A stretch of DNA of 64,000 nt from an uncultured Lachnospiraceae bacterium (GTDB lineage: Bacteria > Bacillota > Clostridia > Lachnospirales > Lachnospiraceae): assembly GCA_910578645.1 (NCBI GenBank), contig CAJTQI010000006.1, positions 1 to 64,000 on the forward strand, given 5' to 3'. How positions within the stretch are numbered: the stretch's first letter is position 1; every line of letters starts with the position of its first letter. Positions 25,424 to 34,043 of the stretch are shown in pieces. Position numbers and translations under genes: made by a program. The notes beneath the pieces are model-generated. The model saw only the letters and a list, made by a program, of their open reading frames with translations. It made no database searches and was not told the origin of the DNA.

Positions 25424-25891
25424 ATGGAAAATAATAATCTTGAATTTGAATGTAATGGAATAAGAGACAAGGGTAAATTTCCCCTGGAAAATACCGGACG
25501 GGGAAAAGATATTTCCCCGGAATTTATCATAAAAAACCTATCCCCAGACGCCGTTACGCTTATTATTACCCTGGAAGATTTCAGCCATCCGGTGAAAAAG
25601 TTTACGCATTGGGTTATTTGGGACATTCCTGCAACGGATAAAATTGCGGAAGCCATTCCATCCGGGAAAAAAATCCCTTCGATGGAAGGAGCCACCCAGG
25701 GAATCGGTTACGGATTCCACCGCTATGCCGGCCCGAAGCCGCCGAAGGGAACATCCCATACATATTGTTTTACCGTCTACGCTCTGGATTGCAGGCTAAA
25801 CTTAAAACCATTCTCTACCAAAAGAAAAGTCCTGCGCAATGCCGCCGGCCATATTATCCAACAGGGGAGCGTATGCGGGTATTACGAATAA
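25424..25891 (+). CDS. YbhB/YbcL-family (PEBP, Raf kinase inhibitor-like) protein
   Basis: The 155-residue product shows the PEBP core: TGRGKDISPEF, THWVIWDIPA, GYGFHRYAGPKPPKGTSH and YCFTVYALD. Bacterial members are small cytoplasmic or periplasmic proteins with an anion-binding pocket, and their role is poorly defined. The start at 25424 has an upstream GGAAT/GAGG region. TATATT at about 25330 with TTGTTT 18 bases earlier may be its promoter. It diverges from the solute-binding lipoprotein gene. Confidence 0.92.
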   Translation: MENNNLEFECNGIRDKGKFPLENTGRGKDISPEFIIKNLSPDAVTLIITLEDFSHPVKKFTHWVIWDIPATDKIAEAIPSGKKIPSMEGATQGIGYGFHRYAGPKPPKGTSHTYCFTVYALDCRLNLKPFSTKRKVLRNAAGHIIQQGSVCGYYE

Positions 25892-25897
25892 AAAATT

Positions 25898-26476
25898 TTA
25901 CTGCAATACCGCTATGTCTACCTGCACGCTTCCTTCCCCGAGCGCTGCCGCAAACCCTTGGATATCTTCCATATAGCCTAACGGCGTATAGCGATAAGAA
26001 GTCGTAAAACTCTTATAAAACAGCACCAGGCAGTCGGAGCCATAAAGCATCAAATCACCTTCCCGGATGCCGGACGGTACGGAAGAATCTGTCGGCAAAC
26101 CGGCATCCAAATAATAGTATTTTTCATTGCCATTTAACTCGTCCATAGTAATATGAAGCGGAAGCATATCCACTAATTGCTCCGTTGCACTGTTTTCATA
26201 TAATTTTACTAAAAAGTCCTGTCCTCCTATTGTAATACATAAATCCTTCATCTCATCCTCCTGTATCTCAGGGCTTTCCTTCTGCTCCTCCTGTCCATCG
26301 ATACTGTCTGCCTTTTCCCTCGCTTTATCTTGCCGCATCGTCTCTTCTTGTTCTTTTTGCACTACCGCTCCCGAATGACTATCCTCACGGCCATCGTTTT
26401 CCTTACTCTCCCCAGTACAAGCAGACATAATAAATACCATGAAAACCAGACAGGCTGCGAAATACAACCTCTTCAC
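25898..26476 (-). CDS. Cyclophilin-like domain lipoprotein
   Basis: The 192-residue product has a signal peptide with lipobox IMSACTG, a charged linker (about residues 22-75) and a C-terminal domain of about 115 residues (ITIGGQDFLVKLYENSA, GLPTDSSVPSGIREGDLML, YTPLGYMED) resembling the bacterial cyclophilin-like family found in secreted lipoproteins of Clostridia. Peptidyl-prolyl isomerase activity is not established for this group. It ends seven bases from the convergent PEBP gene. Confidence 0.82.
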   Translation of the reverse strand: MKRLYFAACLVFMVFIMSACTGESKENDGREDSHSGAVVQKEQEETMRQDKAREKADSIDGQEEQKESPEIQEDEMKDLCITIGGQDFLVKLYENSATEQLVDMLPLHITMDELNGNEKYYYLDAGLPTDSSVPSGIREGDLMLYGSDCLVLFYKSFTTSYRYTPLGYMEDIQGFAAALGEGSVQVDIAVLQ

Positions 26477-26514
26477 TGCACCTAACCTCTTCTTTCTTCT
26501 ATAAATCTTTTTTC

Positions 26515-26823
26515 TTATTCCCGGGCCTTGTCAGACGCTTTCCGCAAGCACTCTTTTTCCACATCGATTTTCTGTCCACAGCAAATCCAGCTTTTTTTCG
26601 TCTGCAACATAAAAATCAGATAGTCGAGACAGTCAATTCTCTTCTGCCCTCTGTGCAAATCATCCAACAATGTCTCCCTGTGCTTTTGTAATATACGAAT
26701 ACTCTCCTTCAACCTGCCTGAACCAAAATCTTCCAAGAAACGCTCAATCACCGTATCCTCACATCCCGCGTCTTTCAGACACTGGGCCATGGCTTCCTTT
26801 TTACACTTTTCATTGCAATCCAT
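26515..26823 (-). CDS. Hypothetical protein, helical, cysteine-containing
   Basis: A 102-residue, largely alpha-helical protein starting MDCNEKCKKEAMAQCLKDAG, with cysteines at the N-terminus and a CC pair near residue 85. The pattern of a short helical domain followed by RILQKHRETLLDDLH resembles the C-terminal effector helices of MerR-like proteins, without the DNA-binding part. I cannot name a function. It lies 38 bases upstream of the lipoprotein gene on the same strand and may be co-transcribed with it. Confidence 0.65.
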   Translation of the reverse strand: MDCNEKCKKEAMAQCLKDAGCEDTVIERFLEDFGSGRLKESIRILQKHRETLLDDLHRGQKRIDCLDYLIFMLQTKKSWICCGQKIDVEKECLRKASDKARE

Positions 26824-27109
26824 GTCTTATCTCCGTTTCTACACACCTTACTGCTCAAATCCATATACAAGTTACCGATTTGTGACATAATCCTAATCAC
26901 TGATTTGCACAATTTTGTTCCCCACCCTTCCAGAACAGGGTTCTGTTCTCCCGTCCACTGAAAATAGTCTAGCACATGGATTTTTTAATAACAAATGCCT
27001 ATATATAATATGTTTATATGCTTGACAGGTATAGATTTTCACACTATCATAAAGTTAAATTTGCTCCGCAAATTAACCTTACATAACCCTTTTATCAGGA
27101 GGTATGAGA

Positions 27110-27991
27110 ATGGAATTGAGAGTGTTACAGTATTTTCTCGCCGTCACAAGGGAGCAGAGTATCTCCGGCGCCGCCGAAGCCCTGCATCTTTCCCAGCCTA
27201 CTCTTTCCAGACAGCTTAAGGACCTGGAAGATGAACTAGGAAAACAGCTCTTTATCCGCGGAAGCCGCAGGATAACCCTGACTGAAGAAGGGATGATTTT
27301 GCGCAAGCGCGCGGAGGAAGTCCTAGAACTGATTCAGAAAACAGAACATGAAATCGCCATAAACAACGACATGATTGCCGGAAATGTGTACATAGGCAGT
27401 GGGGAAACAGATGCTGTCCGCTATTTTGCCCAAACTGCCCGTGCGCTTCACGATGCCTACCCGGATATACACTGTCAAATTTCCAGCGGCGACACTACCG
27501 ATATCCTAGAAGACCTCGACAAGGGATTGATTGACTTCGGCCTCATCTTTGGCTCCGCTGATACCTCGAAATATGAGTATATCACCTTCCCCGTCAGGGA
27601 CACTTACGGAATCCTGATGCGCAAGGACAGCCCTCTTGCATCCAAAGAACAGATATGCCCTGAAGATTTATGGGATAAGCCGCTTATGTGTAACCGTAAT
27701 ACCAAAGACGGAGACGTCCTGACCACATGGTTACAGCGGAATCTGTCCGAAGTCAATCTGGTCTCCACATACAACCTGCTCTTCAACGCCTCTCTGATGG
27801 TAGACGAAGGAATCGGCTACGCATTTGCCCTGGATAAAATTATCAACGTAAGCGGAGAGGGCAGCCTCTGTTTCCGCCCTCTCAATCCGCCTCTTCATGC
27901 GTCGATGCATCTTATTTGGAAAAAATACCAGTTTCTACCAAAAGCTGCCGCAAAATTTTTGGAAAAATTTCAGGAAATCATTACAAAATAG
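27110..27991 (+). CDS. LysR-family transcriptional regulator
   Basis: 293 residues with the LysR winged helix at residues 1-60 (MELRVLQYFLAVTREQSISG, ALHLSQPTLSRQLKDLE) and a periplasmic-binding-like effector domain (about 90-293). An in-frame ATG two codons upstream is too close to AGGAGG, so the ATG at 27110 is chosen. The leader has a hairpin AATTTGC/GCAAATT like that of the repeat at 36985. No adjacent divergent target gene is apparent, so its regulon is unknown. A strong terminator follows at 28051. Confidence 0.93.
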   Translation: MELRVLQYFLAVTREQSISGAAEALHLSQPTLSRQLKDLEDELGKQLFIRGSRRITLTEEGMILRKRAEEVLELIQKTEHEIAINNDMIAGNVYIGSGETDAVRYFAQTARALHDAYPDIHCQISSGDTTDILEDLDKGLIDFGLIFGSADTSKYEYITFPVRDTYGILMRKDSPLASKEQICPEDLWDKPLMCNRNTKDGDVLTTWLQRNLSEVNLVSTYNLLFNASLMVDEGIGYAFALDKIINVSGEGSLCFRPLNPPLHASMHLIWKKYQFLPKAAAKFLEKFQEIITK

Positions 27992-28050
27992 CATACCGCT
28001 TATGCATTACGCCGCCTGCGGATGATGCTCTTTGCGTATCTTTTGCTTTC

Positions 28051-28082
28051 TATGCCCTGTACGAAACAGGGCATATTTTTCC
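28051..28082 (+). terminator. Terminator after the LysR gene
   Basis: TATGCCCTGT, loop ACGAA, ACAGGGCATA and then a TTTTT run: a classical intrinsic terminator about 60 bases after the LysR stop. Confidence 0.9.
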
Positions 28083-28120
28083 CGATGGAGATACAGCCCT
28101 AAGACAAGTCCTGCCCATGT

Positions 28121-28333
28121 CTATGCGCTGAGCACCGGCATGGAAATGCCATTGATATATACATAACATATCTTAGACGCCGCATCTTTTCTTATACTCT
28201 CTTCATAGGAGCTGACTCTGCCCCCTTTCCTGGACGCGACTTTCTTCTTTTTACAGTTTAATTGATTTTTCTTCACTGCCGTGTAAATAGATTCTGCTTT
28301 TCTTCCCATTGATAAATTTTCATATTTTCTCAT
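28121..28333 (-). CDS. Small basic protein, function unknown
   Basis: A 70-residue lysine- and serine-rich product, starting MRKYENLSMGRKAESIYTAV and including NCKKKKVASRKGGR. The ATG at 28333 has an excellent GGAGGG four bases upstream, which supports translation. No known family is recognised. It lies alone between the LysR terminator and the two-component operon. From 28334 to 28674 I see no gene; a TATACT at about 28550 may belong to the response-regulator promoter, without a clear -35 box. Confidence 0.5.
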   Translation of the reverse strand: MRKYENLSMGRKAESIYTAVKKNQLNCKKKKVASRKGGRVSSYEESIRKDAASKICYVYINGISMPVLSA

Positions 28334-28674
28334 TTTTCCCTCCATTCCGACTTACTTTTCCGTCGCTTATTTCCGATTACAATGCTGCTTTCCGGTTTGT
28401 TGTCCGGCTTGATATGTGTATTCTATCAGCGCAAAATTAAAATTACAAATACTTATACTAAATGATTTATTATGCCTATTTACTATATCTCTATCCTCTA
28501 TTTATCCAAGTACATTTTTAGAGATTAAATAAAGGTTTCTGTGATATACTGTGGTCAGTGGCCAGTATGCTGCTGTCAAGCATCCTCAGCGGACAGGCAA
28601 ATGGAAGCAGGCCATTTAGACAAATACGAATGTTCTCCCACACTAACGCAATATTCTTAGGAAAGGAATAAGCC

Positions 28675-29349
28675 ATGAGAATTTTACTGGCAGAAGACGA
28701 TAAACATTTGAATGAAACTTTAGCCTATCAGCTTACATCGCAGCACTTCACCGTGGACTCCTGTTTTGACGGCGAGGAGGCTCTTTTCTACGGTGAACAG
28801 AACATTTATGACGTTATCCTGCTTGACAGGATGCTTCCCTATATGGCAGGCACCGATGTGCTGACCGCACTCAGACAAAAGGGCATCGCCACGCCAATCA
28901 TTCTCATTACCGCCCTGGGTACGTTGTCCGATAAAGTGACCGGGCTTGACCTGGGCGCCGACGACTATCTGGTAAAGCCCTTTGCCTTTGAAGAGCTTCT
29001 CGCCAGAATCCGCTGTGTCTCCAGGCGTCCACACACCCTTACCGTCAACGACACCTTCTCCGTCGCCGACATCTCATGGAAAGAATCGGAATGTATCCTA
29101 ACCGGCCCTTCGGGAAGCTGCACCCTCTCTAAGAAAGAAGCGGCCCTCATGGATATCTTCGTCCATTCCCTCGGCAAAACGCTGCAAAGAAGCACGATTC
29201 TTTTAAAAGTGTGGGGACCCGACAGCGACATCGAGGAGGGTAACCTTGACAACTATATCCACTTTCTGCGCCGCAGGCTCAAGATTACAGGCAGTACCTT
29301 ACAAATTAAGACAATACGGGGTGTGGGGTACAGTTTACACCAGGGCTAA
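28675..29349 (+). CDS. OmpR-family response regulator
   Basis: 224 residues. The receiver domain has the acidic pair at 8-9, the phospho-acceptor aspartate at 51 (VILLDRMLP) and the lysine in DYLVKPF. A winged-helix DNA-binding domain follows (about 125-224, with EGNLDNYIHFLRRRL and IRGVGYSL). GGAAAGGA precedes the ATG. The histidine kinase follows after a 124-base gap. Targets are unknown; the closest candidate is the flotillin gene downstream. Confidence 0.95.
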   Translation: MRILLAEDDKHLNETLAYQLTSQHFTVDSCFDGEEALFYGEQNIYDVILLDRMLPYMAGTDVLTALRQKGIATPIILITALGTLSDKVTGLDLGADDYLVKPFAFEELLARIRCVSRRPHTLTVNDTFSVADISWKESECILTGPSGSCTLSKKEAALMDIFVHSLGKTLQRSTILLKVWGPDSDIEEGNLDNYIHFLRRRLKITGSTLQIKTIRGVGYSLHQG

Positions 29350-29473
29350 TCCTCAAAAGAACCCGTGTTTGAAATGTAAAGCCGACTTCTCTGCCCTGAC
29401 CATAGACATTTGATGATTTTCAAGGGAAACGACCGAGACGTACCGGACGTACACCAGAAAGGAGCATACATAC

Positions 29474-30865
29474 ATGTATAAGAAAACGAGTTTCGCTCGT
29501 TTACGAGATTTGCCTCCGGCAAACTCGGATAAGCGCAAGGATTTCCTATTATATAAAAAAGTGCATCTGCGGCTGACTCTTCTTTGCACGGGCATCACTG
29601 TGGTCATCATGGTTATTATGTCTTTTTGTTATCTGTATGTATCGGAAAAGGGACTGTATCGGAATCAATTCCAGGCTTTCAGGAATGACATCAATACCAT
29701 CTCCACCAACTTAGAACAACAGTCCGTGATTTCTATGGAATGGCTCTCCAAGATGGAAGCCCAGGGGAATTATCTGTTCTTCGTCCTGGACAACGGCACG
29801 CCTTTTCTTTTTAATCAATTAAATAATTCAGGCAGTCAGGCACAAAGGAACTTTCTGTTCCAGGAGAGCCAAGAGGCTTACGCGGCGCTGCATGACGTAT
29901 CGTCGTCCGTGCTGCATGGCACATCCGGCACGCTCACCCATACCGAATATGAATTTACCTCGCCCTCCATGGACACCAATTATTTTGCAGCCAAAATTGT
30001 AACGGGAAAAAACGATTCCATATTGGAAATCACCGTTCTTACTTCTATGCGTAACCTGGAGGCACAAATAAACGCACAACGTGTCCGTTTCCTTTTGATT
30101 GATTTGGCGGCGGTAGCGGCACTCACTGTTTTCTCCTGGATGTTTACCGGACGGCTGTTGAAACCAATCATAGAAACCCAAAAAAAGCAGGCACTGTTCA
30201 TCGCTTCCGCCTCACATGAACTGCGCACGCCTCTTGCCGTCATCCTCTCCGCAGCGGAATGTTGTAAACAAGCACCCGCAGAAAAAAAGGGAAACTTTAT
30301 CAATATCATCTGTCAGGAGGGAATGCGCGTCTCCTCTCTCGTGGACGATATGCTCATACTCTCCCAATCCGATAATCATCAATTTCCAATCCGTAAAGGA
30401 GCTACGGAACTGGATACGCTTCTCATGAACGCCTATGAAGCTTTCGGCTCTCTGACCCAGGAAAAATCCATTTCTTTGTCTATACAACTGCCAGACGAAG
30501 CGCTCCCGCCATGCAGCGCCGACCCGGAACGCATCAGCCAGGTAATCTCCATCCTGCTGCACAATGCCATAAGCTACACACCGACATACGGTAAGATAAC
30601 CCTTGCTCTCTCCAGGATAAAAGAAAAATTTCTCATTACCGTTACCGACAACGGCATCGGCATACCGGACGCGGAAAAGGAGAAAATCTTCGACCGCTTC
30701 TACCGGGCGGAGAAATCCCGAAGCGGCAAAGACCATTTCGGACTCGGGCTCTCCATCGCCTACGAAATCGTAAAGGCACACGGCGGAAGCATATCGGTAC
30801 AGGATGCCCAGGGCGGAGGGAGTTGTTTTACGGTAATCTTGCAGACTGTGCCGCCATACACATAA
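29474..30865 (+). CDS. Sensor histidine kinase
   Basis: 463 residues: a first membrane helix at about 33-56, an extracellular segment of about 140 residues, a second helix near 200-220, the dimerisation motif SASHELRTPLAV with the phospho-acceptor histidine near 248, then the ATPase domain (HNAISYT, DNGIGIP, FGLGLSIAYEIV). AAGGAG precedes the ATG at 29474. Residues about 4-27 are encoded by a copy of the pseudoknot-type repeat, in frame, so the cytoplasmic N-terminus appears to be repeat-derived. It is the likely partner of the regulator at 28675. Confidence 0.93.
   Translation: MYKKTSFARLRDLPPANSDKRKDFLLYKKVHLRLTLLCTGITVVIMVIMSFCYLYVSEKGLYRNQFQAFRNDINTISTNLEQQSVISMEWLSKMEAQGNYLFFVLDNGTPFLFNQLNNSGSQAQRNFLFQESQEAYAALHDVSSSVLHGTSGTLTHTEYEFTSPSMDTNYFAAKIVTGKNDSILEITVLTSMRNLEAQINAQRVRFLLIDLAAVAALTVFSWMFTGRLLKPIIETQKKQALFIASASHELRTPLAVILSAAECCKQAPAEKKGNFINIICQEGMRVSSLVDDMLILSQSDNHQFPIRKGATELDTLLMNAYEAFGSLTQEKSISLSIQLPDEALPPCSADPERISQVISILLHNAISYTPTYGKITLALSRIKEKFLITVTDNGIGIPDAEKEKIFDRFYRAEKSRSGKDHFGLGLSIAYEIVKAHGGSISVQDAQGGGSCFTVILQTVPPYT
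29484..29545 (+). repeat. Pseudoknot-type repeat, short class, inside the kinase gene
   Basis: P1 AAACGAG/CTCGTTT (29484-29502), P2 CGAGATTTGC (29504-29513) with GCAAACTCG (29519-29527), loop CTCCG. The expected partner CGGAG is replaced by GCAAG, so the pseudoknot pairing is lost in this copy. It is read in frame and encodes the N-terminal RDLPPANSDKR stretch, also seen in the copy at 38644. Confidence 0.6.
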
Positions 30866-30930
30866 TAAGTCACATTTTGTCGATTTTTTATCCGTTTCTA
30901 TATCAATTTGGCAAGGAATAGGATATACTA

Positions 30931-30972
30931 TAGTGTACTAACACGTTGATAAATGAACGTGTCAGTACACTA
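30931..30972. promoter_or_regulatory. Long palindrome upstream of the flotillin gene
   Basis: TAGTGTACTAACACGTT (30931-30947) and AACGTGTCAGTACACTA (30956-30972) form a 17-bp inverted repeat with one mismatch. It overlaps a TATACTATAG stretch. It may be a regulator binding site or the terminator of the kinase gene; there is no T run. The rest of 30973-31122 holds no other feature I can support. Confidence 0.45.
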
Positions 30973-31122
30973 ATGTAGCGACCACATGATATCTGGTAAA
31001 ACTCTTGGCCTGAATATGATGTAGTCACTGCACTAAGTATAAATACCAACGTACTCTTCAGTTTATTTGTGCATGTGCACAATAGATTCCGGGGTACATC
31101 TCGTAAAAAGGAGGGGAAATGT

Positions 31123-32637
31123 ATGTTTCAATCAACCGTAAGCATAACAACAATCGTCGTCCTTATACTGGTGGCTCTTCTTATCGTTTTTATGGTCGCC
31201 GGATATGTCAAGGCGCCGCCGGATATGGCGTTTATTATTTCCGGTTTCAAGAAAAAATCCAAAATTGTCATCGGGAAGGCGAGCATCCGCATCCCATTCT
31301 TTGAACGTCTGGATAAGCTCAACCTACGGCTGATTCCCATTGACGTCAAGACCAGCAATGCGGTTCCCACCGCCGACTACATCAATATCAATGTGGACGC
31401 CACAGTCAATATTAAAATCAGCAGCGAAGCGGACAGGCTCCGTCTTGCAGCGGAAAATTTCCTAAACAAAGACACGGAGTACATAGCAGGCGTTGCCCGT
31501 GAAGTACTGGAAGGCAATGTGCGTGAAATTGTGGGCCGGATGCGTCTGGAAGAGATGGTTTCCGACCGGCAGAAATTTGCCAATCTGGTAAAAGAAAACG
31601 CCGAGCCGGATTTGGCGGCCATGGGTCTTGACATCGTTAGCTTCAACGTTCAAAACTTCGTGGACGGCAATGACGTCATCGAAAACCTGGGTATCGACAA
31701 CATTGTGAAAATCAAGAAAACAGCCGCTATCGCCAGGGCGGAAAGTGAAAGAGATATCAAAGTGGCGCAGGCCGCCGCGGATAAAGAATCCAACGATGCA
31801 GCCGTTGTGGCGCAGACAGAGATTGCAAAGAAACAGAATGAACTTGCCATCAAGAAATCCGAACTGCAACAGGAAGCGGATACCAAGAAGGCTATCGCCG
31901 ACGCCGCTTACGAAATCCAGAAAGAGGAACAGCGTAAAACCATCGAAATCACTACCGCAAACGCAAACATTGCAAGGCAGGAGCGGGAAATCGAATTGAA
32001 GCAGAAGCAGGTTGCCGTAAAAGAGCGGGCGCTGGAAGCCGAAGTGAAAAAGCAGGCGGACGCGGACAAATACGCCGCCCAACAAAAAGCCGACGCCGCT
32101 CTTTACCAGAGACAGAAAGAGGCCGAGGCGAAACAATTTGAAGCCCAGCGCGAAGCGGAAGCCAGAAAGGCACAGGCCGAGGCGGAGCGCTTCTCTAAAG
32201 AACAGGAGGCCGAAGGTATCCGCGCCGTGGGTGAGGCGGAGGCGACGGCAATACAGGCGAAAGGTATCGCCGAAGCGGAAGCCATGGAGCGCAAGGCGGA
32301 AGCTTATGCAAAATATAACAAGGCGGCCGTTGCCGAGATGATGATTAAAGTACTACCGGATATCGCAGCAAAAATTGCGGAACCTCTTGGCCAGATTGAC
32401 AGAATCACTATTATCGGCGGAGACAGCGACGGCAACGGCGTAAGCCAGGTGGCAGGCAACGTGCCTGTGGTAATGGCGAAGCTCTTTGAAAGCATGAAAG
32501 AGGCAACCGGAATCGACCTCTCCGAGATTATCAAAGCCGATACTTATGACGCGAAAGTCAACCGCAATATTAATGTGTCGGGAATCGATGATGTAAATCT
32601 GGTTATCAAAAATGACGATAACAAAAGCACGAAGTAA
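31123..32637 (+). CDS. Flotillin-like SPFH domain protein
   Basis: 504 residues: an N-terminal membrane segment (ITTIVVLILVALLIVFMVAG), the SPFH/band-7 domain (about 30-190, KAPPDMAFIISG, RIPFFERLDK, IDVKTSNAVPT) and a long coiled coil (about 195-420) full of A, E, K and Q, then a flotillin C-terminus (IDRITIIGGDSDGNGVSQV). Such proteins organise ordered membrane microdomains in Firmicutes. The ATG at 31123 follows AAGGAGGGG; an earlier in-frame ATG lacks a ribosome binding site. No NfeD-type partner gene is adjacent. Confidence 0.93.
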   Translation: MFQSTVSITTIVVLILVALLIVFMVAGYVKAPPDMAFIISGFKKKSKIVIGKASIRIPFFERLDKLNLRLIPIDVKTSNAVPTADYININVDATVNIKISSEADRLRLAAENFLNKDTEYIAGVAREVLEGNVREIVGRMRLEEMVSDRQKFANLVKENAEPDLAAMGLDIVSFNVQNFVDGNDVIENLGIDNIVKIKKTAAIARAESERDIKVAQAAADKESNDAAVVAQTEIAKKQNELAIKKSELQQEADTKKAIADAAYEIQKEEQRKTIEITTANANIARQEREIELKQKQVAVKERALEAEVKKQADADKYAAQQKADAALYQRQKEAEAKQFEAQREAEARKAQAEAERFSKEQEAEGIRAVGEAEATAIQAKGIAEAEAMERKAEAYAKYNKAAVAEMMIKVLPDIAAKIAEPLGQIDRITIIGGDSDGNGVSQVAGNVPVVMAKLFESMKEATGIDLSEIIKADTYDAKVNRNINVSGIDDVNLVIKNDDNKSTK

Positions 32638-32668
32638 TTGAACAATTACCCATATATTTACTTTACCT

Positions 32669-32723
32669 TACCCTCAATGAATAAAGGGACACATGCCATG
32701 TGTCCCTTTGTTCACTGAGGGTA
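32669..32723. terminator. Strong bidirectional terminator/hairpin
   Basis: TACCCTCAATGAATAAAGGG, then ACACATG and its mirror CATGTGT, CCCTTTGTTCACTGAGGGTA: almost the whole 55 bp is one inverted repeat. It separates the flotillin gene from the convergent MacB-type gene. It carries the TACCCTCA..GAACAAAGG word also seen at 2927 and 12859. Confidence 0.8.
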
Positions 32724-32734
32724 TCCTTCTTTCA

Positions 32735-33955
32735 TCACTCATGGCGCAGCGCCTCAATGGGACTTAGCTTCGCCGCTTTTCTGGCAGGATAAATGCCGAA
32801 GAAAATGCCCACCGCAGAAGAAAAGAGAGCCGCAAACAATACCGTTGTCGCCTTCACCTGTGCAGGAAATCCTAACATGCCACAGATTCCCACCGCACCC
32901 AATCCACCGATGGCTATGCCCACCAGGCCGCCGATTAGGGTGATTATGCCGGCCTCCGCAAGGAACTGTAGCAGGATGGAATTGGTTCTTGCCCCCAGAG
33001 ATTTGCGGATACCGATTTCTCTTGTCCGTTCCGTCACGGAAACAAGCATAATATTCATGACCCCGATACCGCCTACCAGAAGCGATATCGCTGCCACAAA
33101 AGAAATAAATATGGTGACAACGCTCAATATGCTGTCATATTGCGCCTGGTAATCTGCGAAACTCTCCATCAGAATCTTATTTTCCCCACGGGCATTGTGC
33201 TTCCCTTCCATCAGCCTAATGGCATCCGCCGCCACCTGAGCAGAATTTTCCGCCTTCTCCGCCACGATATAAAATTGTGTAAAGTCCTCCACCCAAAAGC
33301 CATAACCTGCCCCCAGCGCGGAAATAGGCATTTCCACTTGCAGATAACCCCCACCGCTCATCGCCGAAAGAAGCGTGGACTTACTGTCCTGTCTGATACC
33401 AACGATGGACATTTCCTGGGTCACATTGTAGATAGTCACATCGAAGGTCATTCCCACCACATCCGTTGTTCCGAAAAGCATCCTGGCGCTTGTCTCGTTG
33501 ACCACGCACACCTTATTGCCGGACAGATAATCGCTCTCCGTAAAATATCTGCCCTTTATGAGTGGCTCCGTCGCCGCACAATACTGCAGTGCATCATTGC
33601 CTGCGCTCACGATGGCGTCAAAATAACCTTTACGCCCTTCCGCTCCCGCCCACATCTGATATTGTGGCGTAACGCCCTTGACATTCTCCACTTTCTCTTC
33701 AATCATCTCAAAGTCTTCATCCGTGAAAACCACATCGTTGCCCTCCACGGAATCGTTGGTATAAAGCGCAATCTGGCCACCTGCCATGTTATCCAGTTCC
33801 CTGTTTATCTGACTCCTCATACCGTTACCAATAGAAATTATCAAAATGACAGAGGCGATACCGATGATGATACCAAGCATGGTAAGGATTGAACGTCCCT
33901 TATTACTCTTGATATTCATCAGGGCAATCTTGATATATTCCCATATCTGTGCCAT
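32735..33955 (-). CDS. MacB-type ABC transporter permease
   Basis: 406 residues: one N-terminal helix (ILTMLGIIIGIASVILIISI), a large extracytoplasmic MacB_PCD-like domain (about 45-270) and three C-terminal helices of the FtsX domain (GGIGVMNIMLVSVTERTREI, GIRKSLGA). It is the third gene of an ATPase, adaptor and permease operon typical of MacAB-like export of peptides, toxins or lipids. The ATG at 33955 is preceded by AAAGGAA. Confidence 0.93.
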   Translation of the reverse strand: MAQIWEYIKIALMNIKSNKGRSILTMLGIIIGIASVILIISIGNGMRSQINRELDNMAGGQIALYTNDSVEGNDVVFTDEDFEMIEEKVENVKGVTPQYQMWAGAEGRKGYFDAIVSAGNDALQYCAATEPLIKGRYFTESDYLSGNKVCVVNETSARMLFGTTDVVGMTFDVTIYNVTQEMSIVGIRQDSKSTLLSAMSGGGYLQVEMPISALGAGYGFWVEDFTQFYIVAEKAENSAQVAADAIRLMEGKHNARGENKILMESFADYQAQYDSILSVVTIFISFVAAISLLVGGIGVMNIMLVSVTERTREIGIRKSLGARTNSILLQFLAEAGIITLIGGLVGIAIGGLGAVGICGMLGFPAQVKATTVLFAALFSSAVGIFFGIYPARKAAKLSPIEALRHE

Positions 33956-34043
33956 TACAGCAACCTATTCCTTTCTTGCAAGTTTATACAGATACCGCTC
34001 TCCCCACGGCAGCCTCCGGGCTGCCGGTAGGATATCGCATTTG

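Noticed and set aside
31462..32136. 224-residue minus-strand frame opposite the flotillin gene
   Set aside because: Leucine/phenylalanine-rich antisense of a coiled coil rich in E, A and K; an artefact of codon bias.
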